Shown here one piece after another: positions 1 to 15,200 of a stretch of 64,000 nucleotides of DNA (position 1 is the stretch's first letter; each line of letters opens with the position of its first letter). This stretch comes from Sipunculus nudus. Taxonomy: Eukaryota; Annelida; Sipuncula; Golfingiida; Sipunculidae. The stretch spans positions 38,333,901 through 38,397,900 of the forward strand of contig CM049317.1 of the NCBI GenBank assembly GCA_026874595.1, written 5' to 3'. Below the pieces are notes generated by a model, which made no database searches, was not told the DNA's origin, and saw only the letters and a program-made list of their open reading frames with translations. The translations under genes were made by a program, and so were the position numbers.

Positions 1-1920
1 TCCATCGTTCATATCAAATCTAGGATACTGATCCTGTCAGTCCAACAAATCTTCCATCGGTTATATCAGATCTAACATACTGCTCCTGTCAGTCCAAAAT
101 ATATGGTCCATCGTTCATATCAAATCTAGGATACTGCTCCTGTCAGTATAACAGATTTCCTCCATCGTTCATATCAAATCTAGGATACTGATCCTGTACG
201 TCCAACAAATCTTCCATCGTTTATATCAAATCTAACATACTGCTCCTGTCAGTCCAAAATATATAGTCTATCGTTCATATCAAATCTAGGATACGGATCC
301 TGTCAGTATAACAGATTTCCTCCATCGTTCATATCAAATCTAGGATACTGATCCTGTCAGTCCAACAAATCTTCCATCGTTTATATCAAATCTAGGATGC
401 TGCCACTGTCAGTCCAAAATATATGGTCCATCGTTCATATTAAGTCTAGGATACGGATCCTGTCAGTATAACAGATTTGCTCCATCGTTCATATCAAATC
501 TAGGATACTGATCCTGTCAGTCCAACAAATCTTCCATCGTTTACATCAAATCTAACATACTGCTCCTATCAGTCCAAAATATATGGTTCATCGTTCATAT
601 CAAGTCTTGGATACTGCTCCTGTCAGTATAACAGATTTCCTCCATCGTTCATATCAAATCTAGGATACTGATCCTGTCAGTCCAACAAATCTTCCATCGT
701 TTATATCAAATCTCACATACTGCTCCTGTCAGTCCAAAATATATCGTCCATCGTTCATATCAAATCTAGGATACTGATCCTGTCAGTCCAACAAATCTTC
801 CATCGTTTACATCAAATCTAACATACTGCTCCTATCAGTCCAAAATATATGGTCCATCGTTCATATCAAGTCTAGGATACTGCTCCTGTCGGTATAACAG
901 ATTTCCTCCATCGTTCATATCAAATCTAGGATACTGATCCTGTCAGTCCAACAAATTTTCCATCGTTTATATCAAATCTCACATACTGCTCCTGTCAGTC
1001 CAAAATATATCGTCCATCGTTCATATCAAGTCTAGGATACTGCTCCTGTCAGTATAACAGATTTGCTCCATCGTTCATATCAAATCTAGGATACTGATCC
1101 TGTCAGTCCAACAAATCTTCCATCGTTTATATCAAACCTAACATACTGCTCCTGTCAGTCCAAAATACATGGTCCATCGTTCATATCAAATCTAGGATAC
1201 TGATCCTGTCAGTCAAACAATTCTTCCATCGTTTATATCAAATCTAACATACTGCTCCTGTCAGTCCAAAATATATGGTCCATCGTTCATATCAAGTCTA
1301 GGATACTGCTCCTGTCAGTATAACAGATTTCCTCCATCGTTCATATCAAATCTAGGATACTGATCCTGTCAGTCCAACAAATCTCCCATCGTTTATATCA
1401 AATCTAATATACTGCTCCTGTCAGTCCAAAATATATGGTTCATCGTTCATATCAAGTCTGGGATACTGATCCTGTCAGTCCAACAAATCTTCCATCGTTT
1501 ACATCAAATCTAACAAACTGCTCCTGTCAGTCCAAAATATATGGTCCATCGTTCATATCAAGTCTAGGATACTGATCATGTCAGTCCAACAAATCTTCCA
1601 TCGTTTATATCAAATCTAGGATACTGCTCCTGTCAGTCCAAAATATATGGTCCATCGTTCATATCAAGTCTAGGATACTGCTCCTGTCAGTATAACAGAT
1701 TTCCTCCATCGTTCATATCAAATCTAGGATACTGATCCTGTCAGTCCAACAAATCTCCCATCGTTTATATCAAATCTAATATACTGCTCCTGTCAGTCCA
1801 AAATATATGGTCCATCGTTCATATCAAGTCTAGGATACTGATCCTGTCAGTCCAACAAATCTTCCATCGTTTACATCAAATCTAACAAACTGCTCCTGTC
1901 AGTCCAAAATATATGGTCCA
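1..1920 (+). repeat. Higher-order block, copy 1 of a 4218-bp-offset pair
   Basis: This block reappears at 4219-6138. Rare variants keep a constant offset of 4218: CCATCGGTTATATCAGATC near 53 and 4271, ATCAAACCTA near 1131 and 5349, CAAACAATTCTTCC near 1214 and 5432, and GATCATGTCAG near 1574 and 5792. The copies differ only by scattered single bases. They part at about 1921, where this copy switches to monomers with ATATAAAATC and GGATAATGAACC. Confidence 0.88.
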
Positions 1921-3568
1921 TCGTTCATATAAAATCTAGGATAATGAACCTGTCAGTCCAACAAATCTTCCATCGTTTATATAAAATCTAACATACTGAT
2001 CCTGTCAATTCAAAATATCTGGTCCATCGTTAATATCAAGTCTAGAAAACTGCTCCTGTCAGTCCAAAATATATGGTCCATCATTAATATCAAGTCTAGG
2101 ATACTGCTCCTGTCAGTATAACAGATTTCCTCCATCGTTCATATAAAATCTAGGATAATGAACCTGACAGTCCAACAAATCTTCCATCGTTTATATCAAA
2201 TCTAACATACTGATCCTGTCAATTCAAAATATCTGGTCCATCGTTAATATCAAGTCTAGAAAACTGCTCCTGTCAGTCCAAAATATATGGTCCATCGTTA
2301 ATATCAAGTCTAGGATACTGCTCCTGTCAGTCTAACAGATTTCCTCCATCGTTCATATCAAATCTAGGACACTGTTCCCGCCAGGCAAACAGATATCGTC
2401 CATCCTTCATATCAAATCTAGGATACTGCTCCTGTCAGTCCAACAAATCTTCCATCGTTTATATCAAATCTAACATACTGCTCCTGTCAGTCCAAAATAT
2501 ATGGTCCATCATTAATATCAAGTCTATGATACTGCTCCTGTCAGTCCAAAATATATGGTCCATCGTTAATATCAAGTCTAGGATACTGCTCCTGTCAGTA
2601 TAACAGATTTCCTCCATCGTTCATATAAAATCTAGGATAATGAACCTGTCAGTCCAACAAATCTTTCATCGTTTATATCAAATCTAACATACTGATCCTG
2701 TCAATTCAAAATATCTGGTCCATCGTTAATATCAAGTCTAGAAAACTGCTCCTGTCAGTCCAAAATATATGGTCCATCGTTAATATCAAGTCTAGGATAC
2801 TGCTCCTGTCAGTCTAACAGATTTCCTCCATCGTTCATATCAAATCTAGGATACTGATCCTGTCAGTCCAAAATATATGGTCCATCGTTAATATCAAGTC
2901 TAGGATACTGCTCCTGTCAGTCAAACAAATCTTCCATCGTTTATACCAAATCTAACATACTACTCCTGTCAGTCCAAAATATATGGTCCATCGTTCATAT
3001 CAAGTCTAGGATACTGCTCCTGTCAGTCCAAAATATATGGTCCATCGTTAATATCAAGTCTAGGATACTGCTCCTGTCAGTCTAACAGATTTCCTCCATC
3101 GTTCATATCAAGTCTAGGATACTGCTTTTGTCAGTCCAAAATTTATGGTCCATCGTTAATATCAAGTCTAGGATACTGATCCTGTCAGTCCAACAAATCT
3201 TCCATCGTTTATATCAAATGTAACATACTGCTCTGTCAGTCCAAAATATATGGTCCATCGTTCATATCAAGTCTAGTTTACTGCTCCTGTCAGTCCAACA
3301 AATCTTACATCTGTTAATATCAAATCTAACATACTGCTCCTGTCAGCCCAAAATTTCTGGTCCATCCTTAATATCAAGTCTAGAATGCTGCTCCTTTCAG
3401 TCCAAAAAGTATGGTCCATCGTTAATATCAAGTCTAGGATACTGCTCCAGTCAGTCTAACAGATTTCCTCCATCGTTCATATCAAGTCTAAGATACTGCT
3501 CCTGTCAGTCCAAAATATATGGTCCATCGTTCATATCAAAGCTAGGATACTGCTCCTGTCAGTCAAAC

Positions 3569-3661
3569 AGATTTCATCCATCGTTCATATAAAGTCTAGG
3601 ATATTGCTCCTGTCAGTCTTACAGATATCATCTATCGGTCATATCAAATCAAGGTTACTGC
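3569..3661 (+). repeat. Internal monomers resembling the array's right edge
   Basis: These monomers carry AGATTTCATCCATCG, GGATATTGCTCC, CAGTCTTACAGATATC and ATCTATCGGTCATATC. The same unusual variants occur together, in the same order, only in the last degenerate monomers at about 56700-56800. This stretch is therefore a related copy of the edge, lying about 53 kb inside the array. Confidence 0.75.
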
Positions 3662-4218
3662 TCCTGTCAGTATGACAGATTTCCTCCATCGTTCATATCA
3701 AATCTAGGATACTGATCCTGTCAGTCCAACAAATCTTCGATCGTTTATATCAAATCTAACATACTGCTCCTGTCAGTCCAAAATAAATTGTCCATCCTTC
3801 ATATCAAATCTAGGATACTGCTCCTGTCAGTCCAACAAATCTTTCATCGTTTATATCAAATCTAACATGCTGCTCCTGTCAGTCCAAAATATATGATCCA
3901 TCGTTAATATCAAGTCTAGGATACTGCTCCTGTCAGTCCGAAATATATGGTCCATCGTTAATATCAAGTCTAGGATACTGCTCCTGTCAGTATAACAGAT
4001 TTCCTCCATCGTTCATATCAAATCTAGGATACTGATCCTGTCAGTCCAACAAATCTTCCATCGTTTATATCAAATCTAACATACTAATCCTGTCAGTCCA
4101 AAATATATGGTCCATCGTTCATATCAAATCTAGGATGCTTCTCCTGTCAGTATAACAGATTTCCTCCATCGTTCATATCAAATCTAGGATACTGATCCTG
4201 TCAGTCCAAAATATATAG

Positions 4219-6138
4219 TCCATCGTTCATATCAAATCTAGGATACTGATCCTGTCAGTCCAACAAATCTTCCATCGGTTATATCAGATCTAACATACTG
4301 CTCCTGTCAGTCCAAAATATATGGTCCATCGTTCATATCAAATCTAGGATACTGCTCCTGTCAGTATAACAGATTTCCTCCATCGTTCATATCAAATCTA
4401 GGATACTGATCCTGTACGTCCAACAAATCTTCCATCGTTTATATCAAATCTAACATACTGCTCCTGTCAGTCCAAAATATATGGTCTATCGTTCATATCA
4501 AATCTAGGATACGGATCCTGTCAGTATAACAGATTTCCTCCATCGTTCATATCAAATCTAGGATACTGATCCTGTCAGTCCAACAAATCTTCCATCGTTT
4601 ATATCAAATCTAGGATACTGCCACTGTCAGTCCAAAATATATGGTCCATCGTTCATATTAAGTCTAGGATACGGATCCTGTCAGTATAACAGATTTGCTC
4701 CATCGTTCATATCAAATCTAGGATACTGATCCTGTCAGTCCAACAAATCTTCCATCGTTTACATCAAATCTAACATACTGCTCCTATCAGTCCAAAATAT
4801 ATGGTTCATCGTTCATATCAAGTCTTGGATACTGCTCCTGTCAGTATAACAGATTTCCTCCATCGTTCATATCAAATCTAGGATACTGATCCTGTCAGTC
4901 CAACAAATCTTCCATCGTTTATATCAAATCTCACATACTGCTCCTGTCAGTCCAAAATATATCGTCCATCGTTCATATCAAATCTAGTATACTGATCCTG
5001 TCAGTCCAACAAATCTTCCATCGTTTACATCAAATCTAACATACTGCTCCTATCAGTCCAAAATATATGGTCCATCGTTCATATCAAGTCTAGGATACTG
5101 CTCCTGTCGGTATAACAGATTTCCTCCATCGTTCATATCAAATCTAGGATACTGATCCTGTCAGTCCAACAAATTTTCCATCGTTTATATCAAATCTCAC
5201 ATACTGCTCCTGTCAGTCCAAAATTTATCGTCCATCGTTCATATCAAGTCTAGGATACTGCTCCTGTCAGTATAACAGATTTGCTCCATCGTTCATATCA
5301 AATCTAGGATACTGATCCTGTCAGTCCAACAAATCTTCCATCGTTTATATCAAACCTAACATACTGCTCCTGTCAGTCCAAAATACATGGTCCATCGTTC
5401 ATATCAAATCTAGGATACTGATCCTGTCAGTCAAACAATTCTTCCATCGTTTATATCAAATCTAACATACTGCTCCTGTCAGTCCAAAATATATGGTCCA
5501 TCGTTCATATCAAGTCTAGGATACTGCTCCTGTCAGTATAACAGATTTCCTCCATCGTTCATATCAAATCTAGGATACTGATCCTGTCAGTCCAACAAAT
5601 CTCCCATCGTTTATATCAAATCTAATATACTGCTCCTGTCAGTCCAAAATATATGGTCCATCGTTCATATCAAGTCTAGGATACTGATCCTGTCAGTCCA
5701 ACAAATCTTCCATCGTTTACATCAAATCTAACAAACTGCTCCTGTCAGTCCAAAATATATGGTCCATCGTTCATATCAAGTCTAGGATACTGATCATGTC
5801 AGTCCAACAAATCTTCCATCGTTTATATCAAATCTAGGATACTGCTCCTGTCAGTCCAAAATATATGGTCCATCGTTCATATCAAGTCTAGGATACTGCT
5901 CCTGTCAGTATAACAGATTTCCTCCATCGTTCATATCAAATCTAGGATACTGATCCTGTCAGTCCAACAAATCTCCCATCGTTTATATCAAATCTAATAT
6001 ACTGCTCCTGTCAGTCCAAAATATATGGTCCATCGTTCATATCAAGTCTAGGATACTGATCCTGTCAGTCCAACAAATCTTCCATCGTTTACATCAAATC
6101 TAACAAACTGCTCCTGTCAGTCCAAAATATATGGTCCA
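4219..6138 (+). repeat. Higher-order block, copy 2 of the 4218-bp-offset pair
   Basis: This is the second copy of the 1-1920 block, in the same orientation. Sequence between the copies (about 1921-4218) is a different assortment of monomers rich in B-type units, including the GGATAATGAACC and TCTAGAAAACTG variants and, at 3569-3661, monomers resembling the right edge of the array. Confidence 0.88.
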
Positions 6139-8119
6139 TCGTTCATATCAAGTCTAGGATACTGATCATGTCAGTCCAACAAATCTTCCATCGTTTATAT
6201 CAAATCTAGGATACTGCTCCTGTCAGTCCAAAATATATGGTCCATCGTTCATATAAAGTCTAGGATACTGCTCCTGTCAGTATAACAGATTTCCACTATC
6301 GTTCATCTAGGACACTGTTCCCGCCAGTCAAACAGATATCATCCATCGTTCATATCAAATTTAGGATACTGCTCCTTTTAGTCCAACATATCGTCCATCC
6401 TTCATATCAAATCTAACATACTGCTCCTGTCAGTCCAAAATATATGGTCCATCGTTAATATCAAGTCTAGGATACTGCTCCTGTCAGTCCAAAATATATG
6501 GTCCATCGTTAATATCAAGTCTAGGATACTCCTCCTGTCAGTATAACAGATTTCCTCCATCGTTCATATCAAATCTAGGATATTGATCCTGTCAGTCCAA
6601 CAAATCTTCCATCGTTTATATCAAATCTAGGATACTGCCCCTGTCAGTCCAAAATATATGGTCCATCGTTCATATCAAGTCTAGGATACTGCTCCTGTCA
6701 GTATAACAGATTTCCTCCATCGTTCAGATCAAATCTAGGATACTGATCCTGTCAGTCCAAAATATATGTTCCATCGTTCATATCAAGTCTAGGATACTGC
6801 TCCTGTCAGTCCAAAATATATGGTCCATCGTTCATATCAAATCTAGGATACTGATCCTGTACGTCCAAAATATATGGTCCATCGTTCATATCAAATCTAG
6901 GATACTGATCCTGTCAGTCCAAAATATATGGTCCATCTTTCATATCAAATCTAGGATACTGATCCTGTCAGTCCAAAATATATGGTCCATCGTTCATATC
7001 AAATCTAGGATACTGATCCTGTCAGTCCAACAAATCTTCCCTCGTTTATATCAAATCTAACATACTGCTCCTGTCAGTCCAAAATATATGGTCCATCGTT
7101 AATATCAAGTCTAGGATACTGCTCCTGTCAGTCCAACAAATCTTCCATCGTTTATATCAATTCTAACATACTGCTCCTGTCAGTCCAAAATATATGGTCC
7201 ATCGTTAATATCAAGTCTAGGATACTGCTCTTGTCAGTCCAAAATATATGTTCCATCGTTTATATCAAGTCTAGGATACTGCTCCTGTCAGTCTAACAGA
7301 TTTCCTGCATCGTTCATATCAAGTCTAGGATACTGCTCCTGTCAGTCCAAAATATATGGTCCATCGTTAATATCAAGTCTAGGATACTGATCCTGTCAGT
7401 CCAACAAATCTTCCATTGTTTATATCAAATCTAACATACTGCTCCTGTCAGTCCAAAATATATGGTCGATCGTTCATATCAAGTCTAGGATACTGCTCCT
7501 GTCAGTCCAAAATATATGGTCCATCGTTCATATCAAATCTAGGGTAATGATCCTGTCAGTCCATTAAATCTTCCATCGTTTATACCAAATCTAACATACT
7601 GCTCCTGTCAGTCCAAAGTATATGTTCCATCGTTCATATCAAATCTAACGTACTGCTCCTGTCAGTCCAAAATATATGGTCCATCGTTAATATCAAGTCT
7701 AGGATACTGCTCCTGTCAGTCCAAAATATATAGTCCATCGTTCATATCAAGTCTAGGATACTGCTCCTGTCAGTATAACAGATTTCCTCCATCGTTCAAA
7801 TCAAATCTAGGATACTGATCCTGTCAGTCCAACAAATCTTCCATCGTTTATATCAAATCTAACATACTGCTCCTGTCAGTCCAAAATATATGGTCCATCA
7901 TTCATATCAAATCTAGGATACTGATCCTGTCAGTCCAACAAATCTTCCATCGTTTATATCAAATCTAACATACTGCTCCTGTCAGTCAAAGATATATGGT
8001 CCATCGTTCATATCAAATATAGGATACTGCTCCTGTCAGTCTAACAGATTTCCTCCATCGTTCATATCAAATCTAGGACACTGTTCCCGCCAGGCAAACA
8101 GATATCGTCCATCCTTCAT

Positions 8120-11100
8120 ATCAAATCTAGGATACTGCTCCTGTCAGTCCAACAAATCTTCCATCGTTTATATCAAATCTAACATACTGCTCCTGTCAGT
8201 CCAAAATATATGGTCCATCATTAATATCAAGTCTAGGATACTGCTCCTGTCAGTCCAAAATATATGGTCCATCGTTCATATAAAATCTAGGATAATGATC
8301 CTGTCAGTCCAACAAATCTTCCATCGTTTATATCAAATCTAACATACTGATCCTGTCAATTCAAAATATCTGGTCCATCGTTAATATCAAGTCTAGAAAA
8401 CTGCTCCTGTCAGTCCAAAATATATGGTCCATCGTTAATATCAAGTCTAGGATACTGCTCCTGTCAGTCTAACAAATCTTCCATCGTTTATACCAAATCT
8501 AACATACTGCTCCTGTCAGTCCAAAATATATGGTCCATCGTTCATATCAAGTCTAGGATACTGCTCCTGTCAGTCCAAAATATATGGTCCATCGTTAATA
8601 TCAAGTCTAGGATACTGCTCCTGTCAGTCTAACAGATTTCCTCCATCGTTCATATCAAGTCTAGGATACTGCTTTTGTCAGTCCAAAATATATAATCCAT
8701 CGTTAATATCAAGTCTAGGATACTGATCCTGTCAGTCCAACAAATCTTCCATCGTTTATATCAAATCTAGGATACTGCCCCTGTCAGTCCAAAATATATG
8801 GTCCATCGTTCATATCAAGTCTAGGATACTGCTCCTGTCAGTATAACAGATTTCCTCCATCGTTCAGATCAAATCTAGGAAACTGATCCTGTCAGTCCAA
8901 AATATATGTTCCATCGTTCATATCAAGTCTAGGATACTGCTCCTGTCAGTCCAAAAAGTATGGACCATCGTTAATATCAAGTTTAGGATACTGCTCCTGT
9001 CAGTCTAACAGATTTCCTCCATCGTTCATATCAAGTCTAGGATACTGCTCCTGTCAGTCAAAAATATATGGTCCATCGTTCATATCAAATCTAGGATACT
9101 GCTCCTGTCAGTCCAAAATATATGGTCCATCCGTCATATCAAAACTAGGATACTCATCCTGTCAGTCCAACAAATCTTCCATCGTTTATATCAAATCTAA
9201 CATACTGCTCCTGTCAGTCCAAAATATATGGTCCATCGTTAATATCAAGTCTAGGATACTGCTCCTGTCAGTCCAAAATATATGGTCCATCGTTAATATC
9301 AAGTCTAGGATACTGCTCCTGTCAGTATAACAGATTTCCTCCATCGTTCATATCAAATCTAGGATACTGATCCTGTCAGTCCAACAAATCTTCCATCGAT
9401 TATATCAAATCTAACATACTGCTCCTGTCAGTCCAAAATATATGGTCCATCGTTCATATCAAATCTAGGATACTCCTCCTGTCAGTATAACAGATTTCCT
9501 CCATCGTTCATATCAAATCTAGGATACTGATCCTGTCAGTCCAACAAATCTTCCATCGTTTATATCAAATCTAGGATACTACCCCTGTCAGTCCAAAATA
9601 TATGGTCCATCGTTCATATCAAGTCTAGGATACTGCTCCTGTCAGTATAACAGATTTCCTCCATCGTTCAGATCAAATCTAGGATACTGCTCCTGTCAGT
9701 CCAACAAATCTTCCATCGTTTATATCAAATCTAACATACTGCTCCTGTCAGTCCAAAATATATGGTCCATCATTAATATCAAGTCTAGGATACTGCTCCT
9801 GTCAGTCCAAAATATATGGTCCATCGTTCATATAAAATCTAGGATAATGATCCTGTCAGTCCAACAAATCTTCCATCGTTTATATCAAATCTAACATACT
9901 GATCCTGTCAATTCAAAATATCTGGTCCATCGTTAATATCAAGTCTAGAAAACTGCTCCTGTCAGTCCAAAATATATGGTCCATCGTTAATATCAAGTCT
10001 AGGATACTGCTCCTGTCAGTCTAACAAATCTTCCATCGTTTATACCAAATCTAACATACTGCTCCTGTCAGTCCAAAATTTATGGTCCATCGTTCATATC
10101 AAGTCTAGGATACTGCTCCTGTCAGTCCAAAATATATGGTCCATCGTTAATATCAAGTCTAGGATACTGCTCCTGTCAGTCTAACAGATTTCCTCCATCG
10201 TTCATATCAAGTCTAGGATACTGCTTTTGTCAGTCCAAAATATATGGTCCATCGTTAATATCAAGTCTAGGATACTGATCCTGTCAGTCCAACAAATCTT
10301 CCATCGTTTATATCAAATCTAGGATACTGCCCCTGTCAGTCCAAAATATATGGTCCATCGTTCATATCAAGTCTAGGATACTGCTCCTGTCAGTATAACA
10401 GATTTCCTCCATCGTTCAGATCAAATCTAGGAAACTGATCCTGTCAGTCCAAAATATATGTTCCATCGTTCATATCAAGTCTAGGATACTGCTCCTGTCA
10501 GTCCAAAAAGTATGGACCATCGTTAATATCAAGTTTAGGATACTGCTCCTGTCAGTCTAACAGATTTCCTCCATCGTTCATATCAAGTCTAGGATACTGC
10601 TCCTGTCAGTCAAAAATATATGGTCCATCGTTCATATCAAATCTAGGATACTGCTCCTGTCAGTCCAAAATATATGGTCCATCCGTCATATCAAAACTAG
10701 GATACTCATCCTGTCAGTCCAACAAATCTTCCATCGTTTATATCAAATCTAACATACTGCTCCTGTCAGTCCAAAATATATGGTCCATCGTTAATATCAA
10801 GTCTAGGATACTGCTCCTGTCAGTCCAAAATATATGGTCCATCGTTAATATCAAGTCTAGGATACTGCTCCTGTCAGTATAACAGATTTCCTCCATCGTT
10901 CATATCAAATCTAGGATACTGATCCTGTCAGTCCAACAAATCTTCCATCGATTATATCAAATCTAACATACTGCTCCTGTCAGTCCAAAATATATGGTCC
11001 ATCGTTCATATCAAATCTAGGATACTCCTCCTGTCAGTATAACAGATTTCCTCCATCGTTCATATCAAATCTAGGATACTGATCCTGTCAGTCCAACAAA

Positions 11101-11230
11101 TCTTCCATCGTTTATATCTAATCTAGGATACTACCCCTGTCAGTCCAAAATATATGGTCCATCGTTCATATCAAGTCTAGGATACTGCTCCTGTCAGTAT
11201 AACAGATTTCCTCCATCGTTCAGATCAAAT
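8120..11230 (+). repeat. Two tandem copies of a 1552-bp higher-order unit
   Basis: Copies span about 8120-9671 and 9672-11230. Marker variants recur at an exact offset of 1552: TGGTCCATCATTAATATC near 8211 and 9763, and CCAAAAAGTATGGACC near 8951 and 10503. Other shared markers are GGATAATGATCC and CCATCCGTCATATCAAAAC. The copies are nearly identical, which suggests a recent unequal exchange or an assembly duplicate. Confidence 0.87.
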
Positions 11231-12259
11231 CTAGGATACTGATCCTGTCAGTCCAAAATATATGTTCCATCGTTCATATCAAGTCTAGGATACTGCTCCT
11301 GTCAGGCCAAAATATATGGTCCATCGTTCATATCAAATCTAGGATACTGCTCATGTCAGTATAACAGATTTCCTCCATCGTTCATATCAAATCTAGGATA
11401 CTGATCCTGTACGTCCAAAATATATGGTCCATCGTTCATATCAAATCTAGGATACTGATCCTGTCAGTCCAAAATATATGGTCCATCGTTCATATCAAAT
11501 CTAGGATACTGATCCTGTCAGTCCAAAATATATGGTCCATTGTTCATATCAAATCTAGGAAACTGATCCTGTCAGTCCAACAAATCTTCCCTCGTTTATA
11601 TCAAATCTAACATACTGCTCGTGTCAGTCCAAAATATATGGTCCATAGTTAATATCAAGTCTAGGATACTGCTCCTGTCAGTCCAAAATATATGGTCCAT
11701 CGTTAATATCAAGTCTAGGATACTGCTCCTGTCAGTATAACAGATTTCCTCCATCGTTCATATCAAATCTAGGATACTGATCCTGTCAGTCCAAAATATA
11801 TGGTCCATCGTTCATATCAAGTCTAGGATACTGCTAGTGTCAGTCCAAAATATATGGTCCATCGTTAATATCAAGTCTAGGATACTGCTCCTGTCAGTCT
11901 AACAAATCTTCCATCGTTTATATCAAATCTAACACACTGCTCCTGTCAGTCCAAAATATATGGTCCATCCGTCATATCAAATCTAGGATACTGCTCCTGT
12001 CAGTCCAACAAATCTTTCATCGTTTATATCAATTCTAACATACTGCTCCTGTCAGTCCAAAATATATGTTCCATCGTTAATATCAAATCTAGAATACTGC
12101 TCCTGTCAGTCCAAAATATATGGTCCATCGTTAATATCAAGTCTAGGATACTGCTCCTGTCAGTCCAAAATATATTGTCCATCGTTAATATCAAGTCTAG
12201 GATACTGATCCTGTCAGTCCAACAAATCTTCCATCGTTTATATCAAATCTAACATACTG

Positions 12260-15200
12260 CTCCTGTCAGTCCAAAATATATGGTCCATCGTTCATATAAA
12301 ATCTAGGATACTGCTCCTGTCAGTCTAACAGATTTCCTCCATCGTTCATATTAAATCTATAATACTGTTCCTGTACGTCCAAAATATATGGTCCATCGAT
12401 TATATCAAATCTAGGATACTGATCCTGTCAGTCTAAAATATATGGTCCATCGTTCACATCAAATCTAGGATACTGATCCTGTCAGTCCAAAATATATAGT
12501 CCATCGTTCATATCAAATCTAGGATACTGATCCTGTCAGTCCAACAAATCTTCCATCGTTTATATCAAATCTAACATACTGCTCCTGTCAGTCCGAAATA
12601 TATGGTCCATCGTTAATATCAAGTCTAGGATACTGCTCCTGTCAGTCCAAAATATATGGTCCATCGTTCATATCAAGTCTAGGATACTGCTCCTGTCAGT
12701 ATAACAGATTTCCTCCATCGTTCAGATCAAATCTAGGATACTGATCCTGTCAGTCCAAAATATATGTTCCATCGTTCATATCAAGTCTAGGATACTGCTC
12801 CTGCCAGTCCAAAATATATGGTCCATCGTTCATATCAAATCTAGGATACTGCTCCTGTCAGTATAACAGATTTCCTCCATCGTTCATATCAAATCTAGGA
12901 TACTGATCCTGTACGTCCAAAATATATGGTCCATCGTTCATGTCAAATCTAGGATACTAATCCTGTCAGTCCAAAATATATGGTCCATCTTTCATATCAA
13001 ATCTAGGATACTGATCCGGTCAGTCCAAAATATATGGTCCATCGTTCATATCAAATCTAGGATACTGATCCTGTCAGTCCAACAAATCTTCCCTCGTTTA
13101 TATCAAATCTAACAAACTGCTCCTGTCAGTCCAAAATATATGGTCCATCGTTAATATCAAGTCTAGGATACTGCTCCTGTCAGTCCAACAAATCTTCCAT
13201 CGTTTACATCAATTCAAACATACTGCTCCTGTCAGTCCAAAATATATGGTCCATCGTTAATATCAAGTCTAGGATACTGCTCCTGTCAGTCCAAAATATA
13301 TGTTCCATCGTTTATACCAAGTCTAGGATACTGCTCCTGTCAGTATAACAGATTTCCTCCATCGTTCATATCAAATCTAGGATACTGATCCTGTCAGTCC
13401 AAAATATATGGTCCATCGTTCATATCAAGTCTAGGATACTGCTAGTATCAGTCCAAAATATATGGTCCATCGTTAATATCAAGTCTAGGATACTGCTCCT
13501 GTCAGTCTAACAAATCTTCCATCGTTTATATCAAATCTAACACACTGCTCCTGTCAGTCCAAAATATATGGTCCATCCGTCATATCAAAACTAGGATACT
13601 GCTCCTGTCAGTCCAACAAATCTTCCATCGTTTATATCAAATCTAACATACTGCTCCTGTCAGTCCAAAATATATGGTCCATCGTTAATATCAAGTCTAG
13701 GATACTGCTCCTGTCAGTCCAAAATATATGGTCCATCGTTAATATCAAGTCTAGGATACTGCTCCTGTCAGTATAACAGATTTCCTCCATCGTTCATATC
13801 AAATCTAGGATACTGATCCTGTCAGTCCAACAAATCTTCCATCGTTTATATCAAATCTAACATATTGCTCCTGTCAGTCCAAAATATATAGTCCATCGTT
13901 CATATCAAATCTAGGATACTGCTCCTGTCAGTCTAACAGATTTCCTCCATCGTTCCTATCAAATCTAGGATACTGTTCCTGTACGTCCAAAATATATGGT
14001 CCAACGTTCATATCAAATCTAGGATATTGATCCTGTCAGTCTAAAATATATGGTCCATCGTTCACATCAAATCTAGGATACTGATCCTGTCAGTCCAAAA
14101 TATATGGTCCATCGTTCATATCTAATCTAGGATACTGATCCTGTCAGTCCAACAAATCTTCCATCGTTTATATCAAATCTAACATACTGCTCCTGTCAGT
14201 CCAAAATATATGGTCCATCGTTCATATCAAATCTAGGATACTGCTCCTGTCAGTGTAACAGATTTCCTCCATCGTTAATATCAAGTCTAGGATACTGATC
14301 CTGTCAGTCCAACAAATCTTCCATCGTTAATATCAAATCTAACATACTGCTCCTGTCAGTCCAAAATATATGGTCCATCGTTCATATCAAGTCTAGGATA
14401 CTGCTCCTGTCAGTATAACAGATTTCCTCCATCGTTCATATCAAATCTAGGATACTGATCCTGTCAGTCCAACAAATCTTCCATCGTTTATATCAAATCT
14501 AACATACTGCTGCCGTCAGTCCAAAATATATGGTCCGTTCGTCATATCAAATTTAGAATACTGCACCTGTCAGTCCAACAAATTTTCCATCGATTATATC
14601 AAATCTAACATACTGCTCCTGTCAGTCCAAAATATATGGTCCATCGTTCATATCAAATCTAGGATACTCCTCCTGTCAGTATAACAGATTTCCTCCATCG
14701 TTCATATCAAATCTAGGATACTGATCCTGTCAGTCCAACAAATCTTCCATCGTTTATATCAAATCTAGGATACTGCCCCTGTCAGTCCAAAATATATGGT
14801 CCATCGTTCATATCAAGTCTAGGATACTGCTCCTGTCAGTATAACAGATTTCCTCCATCGTTCAGATCAAATCTAGGATACTGATCCTGTCAGTCCAAAA
14901 TATATGTTCCATCGTTCATATCAAGTCTAGGATACTGCTCCTGTCAGTCCAAAATATATGGTCCATCGTTCATATCAAATCTAGGATACTGCTCATGTCA
15001 GTATAACAGATTTCCTCCATCGTTCATATCAAATCTAGGATACTGATCCTGTACGTCCAAAATATATGGTCCATCGTTCATATCAAATCTAGGATACTGA
15101 TCCTGTCAGTCCAACAAATCTTCCCTCGTTTATATCAAATCTAACATACTGCTTCTGTTAGTCCAAAATATATGGTCCATCGTAAATATCAAGTCTAGGA

